A DNA stretch of 64,000 bases, taken from NCBI RefSeq assembly GCF_008297955.1, contig NZ_VTPY01000003.1:620001-684000 (forward strand). Direction: 5' to 3'. The notes below the pieces were generated by a model. The model saw only the letters and a list, made by a program, of their open reading frames with translations. It was not told where the DNA came from and did no database searches. This stretch comes from Billgrantia pellis. Its GTDB lineage: Bacteria; Pseudomonadota; Gammaproteobacteria; Pseudomonadales; Halomonadaceae. Positions 59,187-64,000 of the stretch are shown here, one piece after another. The first letter of the stretch is position 1, and each line of letters opens with the position of its first letter. A program made the translations under genes and the position numbers.

Positions 59187-59675
59187 CTAGGTGCTGGGCA
59201 AGTGCAGAATGGCGCCCCGCAGACCGTCCGCATCGGCCCACAGCTTGCCCAGGGTGATCGGCAGGCGGAACCGACGCCTGCCGGCCGCGCCGGGGTTGAA
59301 CAGCAGCCGTTCGTGACGCCACTCGTTACGCGGCTTGTGCGAGTGCCCGTGCAGCACGGCATCGCACGGCACATCCGGGTCGGAATCGGCCAGGTCGTGT
59401 ACCAGGTGCAGACGCCAGCCGTTGACCACGAGGTCACGCGTCATGGGCAGCGATTCCGCCCAGGTGGCCCTGTCGATGTTGCCGCGCACCGCCTGAAGCG
59501 GCGCCAGGCCGGAGAGACGTTCGAGAATGGCGGCATGTTCCGGCTTGTGACCCACGTCGCCGAGGTGGAGGATCAGCGCGCAATCCGCAAGCAGGCACAA
59601 GGCCTCATCACGCAGCAGGCCATGGGTGTCGGAAATCACTCCGATGGGAGCGGAGATACTGAACGTCGCTGACAT
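59187..59675 (-). CDS. YfcE-like metallophosphoesterase
   Basis: A 162-residue calcineurin-like phosphodiesterase. IGVISDTHGLLRDEAL has the D-x-H motif, LILHLGDVGHKPEHAAI the GD motif, VRGNIDRATWAE the GN-D motif, LVHDL the H motif and VLHGHSHKPRNEW the GHSH motif, so the dinuclear site is complete. The family includes YfcE of E. coli, a phosphodiesterase of unclear substrate. The start is ATG 59675; the longer frame lacks homology. It converges with the lipid kinase gene, six bases apart. Confidence 0.9.
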   Translation of the reverse strand: MSATFSISAPIGVISDTHGLLRDEALCLLADCALILHLGDVGHKPEHAAILERLSGLAPLQAVRGNIDRATWAESLPMTRDLVVNGWRLHLVHDLADSDPDVPCDAVLHGHSHKPRNEWRHERLLFNPGAAGRRRFRLPITLGKLWADADGLRGAILHLPST

Positions 59676-59822
59676 GGCTGCCGCCAACAGGAAGGATGAG
59701 CGAAGGTCTGGCCCACACGCAGCCGAGACGAGAAAGGGCATCGCCGCGACGATGCCCTGAAAATATCCCGCCAGAGCGTGGAAGACCGCTCTCGACGAAC
59801 ATGCCTGCTCAACATTCAATGC

Positions 59823-60245
59823 TTAGTGATAGTGCTTGCTGCAGTTGGCGATCTCGCGCGCCATCTCGTCATCCTCGCAGCGATCGGCGATGTCGCTGAG
59901 CGTCACCACACCGACGAGATCCTTGTCGTTCTGGTTGTTGAGCACGACCAGACGCTGCACGTGCTGCTGCTGCATGTTGCGCAGTACCTCCTTCACGTCC
60001 TGATCTTCGAAGGCATACAGCACTTCCGTAGTGGCGATCGAGCTTGCCTTGTCGTCCGGATTCTTGCCTTCGGCAAGCGCGCGAACCGCAAGGTCGCGAT
60101 CCGTGACGGTGCCGATGATCCGGTCATCCTGTACCAGGGGCTCGAAGCCGGAATTGTCCTTGCGCATGCGCTCCGCGACTTCGCGGATGGAAGCATCGGC
60201 ACTGCAATAGTCGGGGCGCTTGGTCATCACTTCACGTACTTGCAT
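59823..60245 (-). CDS. Two-CBS-domain protein
   Basis: A 140-residue protein made almost entirely of a CBS pair: VREVMTKRPDYCSADASIRE, VAERMRKDNSGFEPLVQDD, RIIGTVTDRDLAVRALAEG, then VLRNMQQQHVQRLVVLNNQN and VGVVTLSDIAD. Such proteins bind adenine nucleotides or sense ionic strength. ATG 60245 is chosen because AGGAG lies at the right distance; the nine-residue extension starts without one. Divergent from the secreted hydrolase gene. Confidence 0.9.
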   Translation of the reverse strand: MQVREVMTKRPDYCSADASIREVAERMRKDNSGFEPLVQDDRIIGTVTDRDLAVRALAEGKNPDDKASSIATTEVLYAFEDQDVKEVLRNMQQQHVQRLVVLNNQNDKDLVGVVTLSDIADRCEDDEMAREIANCSKHYH

Positions 60246-60483
60246 AGCACACACTCCTGTTTTGACCATGATGTGCGTAAAATCCGCACCGCTTCCTGCT
60301 TCTGCTTTGCATTGTCTTGCCTATGAAAAATAGCCACCTCACGGGCAGGCATCAAAACGTACACTGTCTTTGTTTATTGCGAGGAGTTAAGTCGAGTTAC
60401 CCGATTTGACGCCCTTCGGCCAAGTGCTAGCTTGACTAACGGAGCTCACCTCAACGCCATAACGACAAATGCTGGGGACGATC

Positions 60484-62055
60484 ATGAAGAGAACGGATGC
60501 CATGGCCCGACACCTGCCGAGCGCCTTGCCGCTTGCCCTGCTCATGGGCCTTGCGGGATCGACACAGGCCCAGTCGGACGCTCCCCCGGCAGCGCAGGAG
60601 ATCCCACGCATCGAGGCGTCGGAGTGCGCCACCGAAGTACTCACCGAGATGGGTGCCGAGTGCTATACCTTTCATGGTGAGGAGAATTGGAGTGCGCCGA
60701 GCGGCAATACCGTCAAGATACCGGTAGCGGTATTCGAGCCCGAATCGGGCGAGGCGGAAGAAATTCCCGTCTTCTTCTTTCCCGGCGGTCCCGGCTACTC
60801 CTCGCTGGGTGAACGCGAATACATGGAGCAGCTGCGCAAGGATATCGGCGACCGGACCCTGGTGACCATGGACAACCGGGGCTTCATCCATGCCGAACCG
60901 GCGTTGGAGTGCCCCGAATACGCCAAGGTTTCGCCGTATCACAACATCATCCATACGCCGGCGATTACCGCCTCGCTGGACCCCATGGAACGCATGGAGG
61001 CCATCACCGGCGTGGTGAGCGATTGCTACCGCAAGCTGGTCGATGAAGGCATCGACGTCTCGCAGTACAATGCGCTAGCCGTCTCGCGCGACGTCGACGA
61101 AATTCGCCGCCTGCTCGATTATGACCGGATCGACGCCTTCGGCTCCTCGACCGGCAGCGGCACCGTGGTCTCCTTCATCCAGTATTACCCCGACAGCATT
61201 CGCGCCGCGATCCTCGGCTGGGCCTGGTACAACCACCTGCGCAACCGCGCGCCGGTGGATGAACTCTACACGGCCAAGCAGTCGTTCACTGATGCCCTGG
61301 CCCTTTGCGTTGCCGACGACGAAGCCTGCCGGGAACTGGTGCCGAACTGGTTCCAGGCCATCGATCGCACGCGCCGTACCCTGGACGGCAAACCTTTCAC
61401 CGCCCAAGTGGAAACGGCGGCTGGCGGCGAGACGACCCTCTACTTCGATGGGGCGGCCTTCCTCGACACCCTTTACCTGACGCTCGCCTCCGACTATGCC
61501 GAGCTACCGAGCCTCGTCGCCGATGTCGAAGCCGGCGACTACTCGCGATTGAACGATTTCTTCCGCATCGACGATTATGTTCCCGAGCCCGAGGCGCCCA
61601 ACTATGCGCTCGGCTATTTCCTCGCCCACGTCTGCAACGACATGGGCAGTAATCGGCCCACTGTGGCCGACTCCACCGCTGCCGTGGCCCGCGAGCCCGC
61701 CGTGCTCGGCTTCGAGCCGCCGTGGTTGTGCGCCTGGTGGGGCGAGGATGGCGACGTGCCTCCCGAGCACAACGACCCGCCCGTCGCCGAGACACCCGCC
61801 TTGGCGCTGCATGGCCAGATGGACCCGTGCTGCACGCCGCGCTGGAGCGAGCATCTGGGTCGCACCATGCCCAACCTGCAGTACGTGGTGTTCCAGGGGC
61901 TCGGTCATAGCCCCGTCAACGAATGCCGTTCGCGGATGGTCAGCGCCTTCCTCGATGACCCGATGGCCGAGGTCGACGACAGCTGCAAGAACGAGGTGGC
62001 GCTGGAACCTTGGGTGATCGAACCGCCGGATGGCGCACAGAACCGGGATACGTGA
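60484..62055 (+). CDS. Secreted alpha/beta hydrolase (tripeptidyl aminopeptidase-like)
   Basis: A 523-residue exported hydrolase. A signal peptide (HLPSALPLALLMGLAGSTQA) ends near residue 28. FFPGGPGYSSLGEREY is the oxyanion loop, RRLLDYDRIDAFGSSTGSGT the nucleophile elbow (Ser in GSSTG), and LHGQMDPCCTPRWSEHL, then GLGHSPVNECRSRMV, the C-terminal TAP-like domain with the catalytic Asp and His. It should clip short peptides or esters outside the cytoplasm. ATG 60484 is preferred over 60469. Paired loosely with the downstream propeller protein. Confidence 0.87.
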   Translation: MKRTDAMARHLPSALPLALLMGLAGSTQAQSDAPPAAQEIPRIEASECATEVLTEMGAECYTFHGEENWSAPSGNTVKIPVAVFEPESGEAEEIPVFFFPGGPGYSSLGEREYMEQLRKDIGDRTLVTMDNRGFIHAEPALECPEYAKVSPYHNIIHTPAITASLDPMERMEAITGVVSDCYRKLVDEGIDVSQYNALAVSRDVDEIRRLLDYDRIDAFGSSTGSGTVVSFIQYYPDSIRAAILGWAWYNHLRNRAPVDELYTAKQSFTDALALCVADDEACRELVPNWFQAIDRTRRTLDGKPFTAQVETAAGGETTLYFDGAAFLDTLYLTLASDYAELPSLVADVEAGDYSRLNDFFRIDDYVPEPEAPNYALGYFLAHVCNDMGSNRPTVADSTAAVAREPAVLGFEPPWLCAWWGEDGDVPPEHNDPPVAETPALALHGQMDPCCTPRWSEHLGRTMPNLQYVVFQGLGHSPVNECRSRMVSAFLDDPMAEVDDSCKNEVALEPWVIEPPDGAQNRDT

Positions 62056-62313
62056 CGCCCCGCTCTTTCGAAGCCACGGCCGGGAGCCCGAACAGCGAGC
62101 CGGGTAAGCGGCGAGCCCCGACTCACGCGGCGCCCGGCGAACAGCGCCAGGCCGTCGCCCGCAACCGCGGTGATACGCTTCGTCGGTTCGACATCCCGGA
62201 GACGATACCGCCTCGACCAGCCAAGGCGTGCCGCGCTCCGTTCGATGCGCGATGGGTTTATTGCTACGTTGGAGAAGCATGGAAGGGAAGCATGGCATCG
62301 CTAGAGGATTGGT

Positions 62314-64000
62314 ATGAGGAAGGTTCTCACCCATCACGTTCGAGCGCCGCGCAATGCAGTGAGCAAGCTCTCGTTCCTGATGGTCGTGGCCGGCCTGTTG
62401 GCCAGCATGCCGAGCGCCGTACTGGCGCAATCCGGTCAGGTCGGACTCCCCCGATTCCCTTCGATCAGCCCTGATGGTTCGGAGCTCATCTTCAGCTGGC
62501 GCGGCGATCTCTGGCGCGCCCCGACGACAGGCGGTCAGGCCGTACGCCTGACGCGCCACGACCTGGACGATCTGCATTCCAGTTGGAGTCCCGATGGCGA
62601 GTGGATCGTATTCGCCTCGATGCGCGACGGCCATCTCAACCTCTGGCGCATGCGTCGCGATGGCAGCGAGCTCACCCAGCTCACCCACAGCGACCAGCAT
62701 TTGCGCAACCCGGCTTATGGCCTCGATGAACGGGGCGAGCCGGTGATTACCTTCTCCGGCATGCTCGTGGCCGATGTTTACCGCGATCAGCGCCCCTACC
62801 GACTCTCACCCGAAGGCGGCGAATATCGTCGACTGCACGGTGCCTTCGGCTCCGAGCCCCAGCTCTCACCCAACGGCCGGTACGTCGTGTTCACGCGGGG
62901 CGGGGCCTATCACGACTGGAACCGTCGCCACTATCGCGGACCGGATGCAATGAACGTGTGGCTCTACGATCGCAAGAGCGAGACCTTCGAGCCGCTCACC
63001 GAGCGCGACGGCGACGACGGCAAGGCACGCTGGGTCGACGACGACACCCTGCTGTTCATGTCCGACCGCGAGGATCGCACCGTCAACCTCTACCGCATGG
63101 AGCTCGCCGACGAGCGCCGCATCGAGCGACTCACCGATTTCGACGAGCGCGACCTGCAGCACTTCGATGTTGCCCGCGACGGCAGCCTCGCCGTGTTGCA
63201 GATATGGGACAGCCTGATGACCCTGGACCTGCAGGCCCCCGATGCCGAGCCCGAAGCCATCGCGCTGCGTGCCCCCGACGATGGACGCGACACACATGCC
63301 CTGCGGCGCATCGATCGCGACGTCAGCGAGGCCGCTCTGAGCCCCGACGGAAAGACCATGGCGTATATTGCCTATGGACGCGTCTACGTGCGCCATGTCG
63401 ACGAGCAGAGCCCAACGCTGGCGGTAACGCCCGGCAGCCACGCCCGTCACGAAGACCTCGCCTGGTCGCCCGATGGTCTGCGACTCTATTTCGTCAACGA
63501 TGCCGACGGCACCGAATCGATCTACGAAGCACGCGTCGCCCTGACCCGCGACGAGGTACGCCGCACCCACGAGCGTCAGCGCAGGCGCGGGCGAGCCACG
63601 TCACGGCGCTGGGACGGCGATGCTACCGTCTCGCTCACCGCGATCGATCCCATCGTCGAATCCACCCTCGACGAGGAGGAGAAACCCGAGGCGGAGCGGA
63701 ATCCTGACATCCAGGTACGGGGTGAGGAGCCCGAGGATCCCTTCGCCCCCCAGGACCCCGGGCTGATGCTGGATCCCAGCCTGTTGCCGCTGCCGACCGA
63801 ACCGACCGAAATACCCGAGCCCACCCCGCCACCCCAGCTCGAGGCCGACAGCATCCCCGAGGAGGAGCTGGAAGAGGAGCCGCCCGATGACGTCCCGGCG
63901 GAGCGCGACCCGACCCGCTGGCACGATGCGATTCAGTTCGTGGTCCGCCCGGTGGTGGCCAGCGAACACAACGACCGCGACGTCTCGCCGTCACCGGATG
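62314..64000 (+). CDS. Tricorn-like beta-propeller protein, 5' part only
   Basis: Runs off the window after 562 codons. A signal peptide (SFLMVVAGLLASMPSAVLAQ) ends near residue 40. It has at least five propeller blades ending in SPDG-type turns (SISPDGSELIF, WSPDGEWIVF, LSPNGRYVVF, LSPDGKTMAYI, WSPDGLRLYF). After about residue 460 comes a proline/acid-rich insert (PLPTEPTEIPEPTPPPQ; EEELEEEPPDD). This layout fits the exported S41/tricorn-like proteases whose catalytic part comes later, but no protease domain is in view. It starts at ATG 62314, 258 bases past the hydrolase gene. Confidence 0.78.
   Translation, partial: MRKVLTHHVRAPRNAVSKLSFLMVVAGLLASMPSAVLAQSGQVGLPRFPSISPDGSELIFSWRGDLWRAPTTGGQAVRLTRHDLDDLHSSWSPDGEWIVFASMRDGHLNLWRMRRDGSELTQLTHSDQHLRNPAYGLDERGEPVITFSGMLVADVYRDQRPYRLSPEGGEYRRLHGAFGSEPQLSPNGRYVVFTRGGAYHDWNRRHYRGPDAMNVWLYDRKSETFEPLTERDGDDGKARWVDDDTLLFMSDREDRTVNLYRMELADERRIERLTDFDERDLQHFDVARDGSLAVLQIWDSLMTLDLQAPDAEPEAIALRAPDDGRDTHALRRIDRDVSEAALSPDGKTMAYIAYGRVYVRHVDEQSPTLAVTPGSHARHEDLAWSPDGLRLYFVNDADGTESIYEARVALTRDEVRRTHERQRRRGRATSRRWDGDATVSLTAIDPIVESTLDEEEKPEAERNPDIQVRGEEPEDPFAPQDPGLMLDPSLLPLPTEPTEIPEPTPPPQLEADSIPEEELEEEPPDDVPAERDPTRWHDAIQFVVRPVVASEHNDRDVSPSPD

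Noticed and set aside
61504-62700. 398-codon minus-strand frame opposite the hydrolase and the propeller start
   Set aside because: Shadow of two exported proteins with signal peptides; no homology or ribosome site.
1-64000. CRISPR array, tRNA, rRNA, prophage or conjugation genes
   Set aside because: No regularly spaced repeats, no cloverleaf-like sequence and no such protein families were seen on either strand by reading.

Overview
The window reads as about 64 kb of chromosome from a GC-rich, probably halophilic gammaproteobacterium, most like Halomonas or a close Halomonadaceae relative. This is inferred from gene content (FtnA-type ferritin, TRAP transporter, ybhPON block, caa3 oxidase, AmpR/OXA pair, very acidic exported PRC-barrel protein); there is no rRNA to confirm it. 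I saw no rRNA, tRNA, CRISPR array, prophage module or replication origin. The window ends inside a gene.

Bases 1-5340 are a decayed accessory island. A Xre/RES toxin-antitoxin operon is split by an IS3-family element (222-1432) with matched ends and an AGCA target duplication; removing the element restores the antitoxin frame. The element's orfA carries a stop upstream of its A-AAA-AAG frameshift site. The antitoxin has a further stop and the RES toxin has two frameshifts. Next come an intact higB-higA pair, a C-terminal gene scrap, and the remnant of a lasso-peptide cluster: a frameshifted B2 maturation protease followed by an intact McjD-type ABC exporter, with no precursor or cyclase.

Bases 5342-19510 hold small metabolic and regulatory genes: two GFA-family proteins, a FrnE-like DsbA, a nucleosidase, a cupin, a stress flavoprotein, D-tartrate dehydratase with a divergent LysR, a nucleoside deaminase, an NfsA-type nitroreductase, a LysE exporter next to an AraC regulator, a LysR/SDR pair and an FtnA-type ferritin behind a good sigma-70 promoter and a Fur-box-like palindrome. 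Bases 18740-24965 are an IclR-controlled uptake and CoA-activation cluster: enoyl-CoA hydratase, acyl-CoA ligase and a three-part TRAP transporter.

Bases 27600-31823 form a YfcC carrier / DUF1028 / M20 amidohydrolase operon with a GntR regulator; a perfect 20-base palindrome covers its promoter. Bases 31978-34959 are ybhN-clsB-ybhP. Bases 35098-43600 are mostly envelope and stress genes (DUF427, an SDR, DUF808, an M42 peptidase, PRC-barrel, DUF3618, thioredoxin, DUF1499, a ZIP-like protein, ExoD).

Bases 44237-51292 are a caa3-type cytochrome oxidase locus: SCO and CtaG on one strand, and subunits II, I and III, a small membrane protein, a monoheme and a diheme cytochrome c on the other, with overlapping or abutting reading frames. 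It encodes four c-heme sites. Bases 51349-53210 are a class D beta-lactamase divergent from AmpR. The rest holds ArfB, a voltage-sensor-like membrane protein, an alcohol dehydrogenase/proline-racemase-family pair, a lipid kinase, a phosphoesterase, a CBS protein, a secreted alpha/beta hydrolase and the first 562 residues of a tricorn-like beta-propeller protein.
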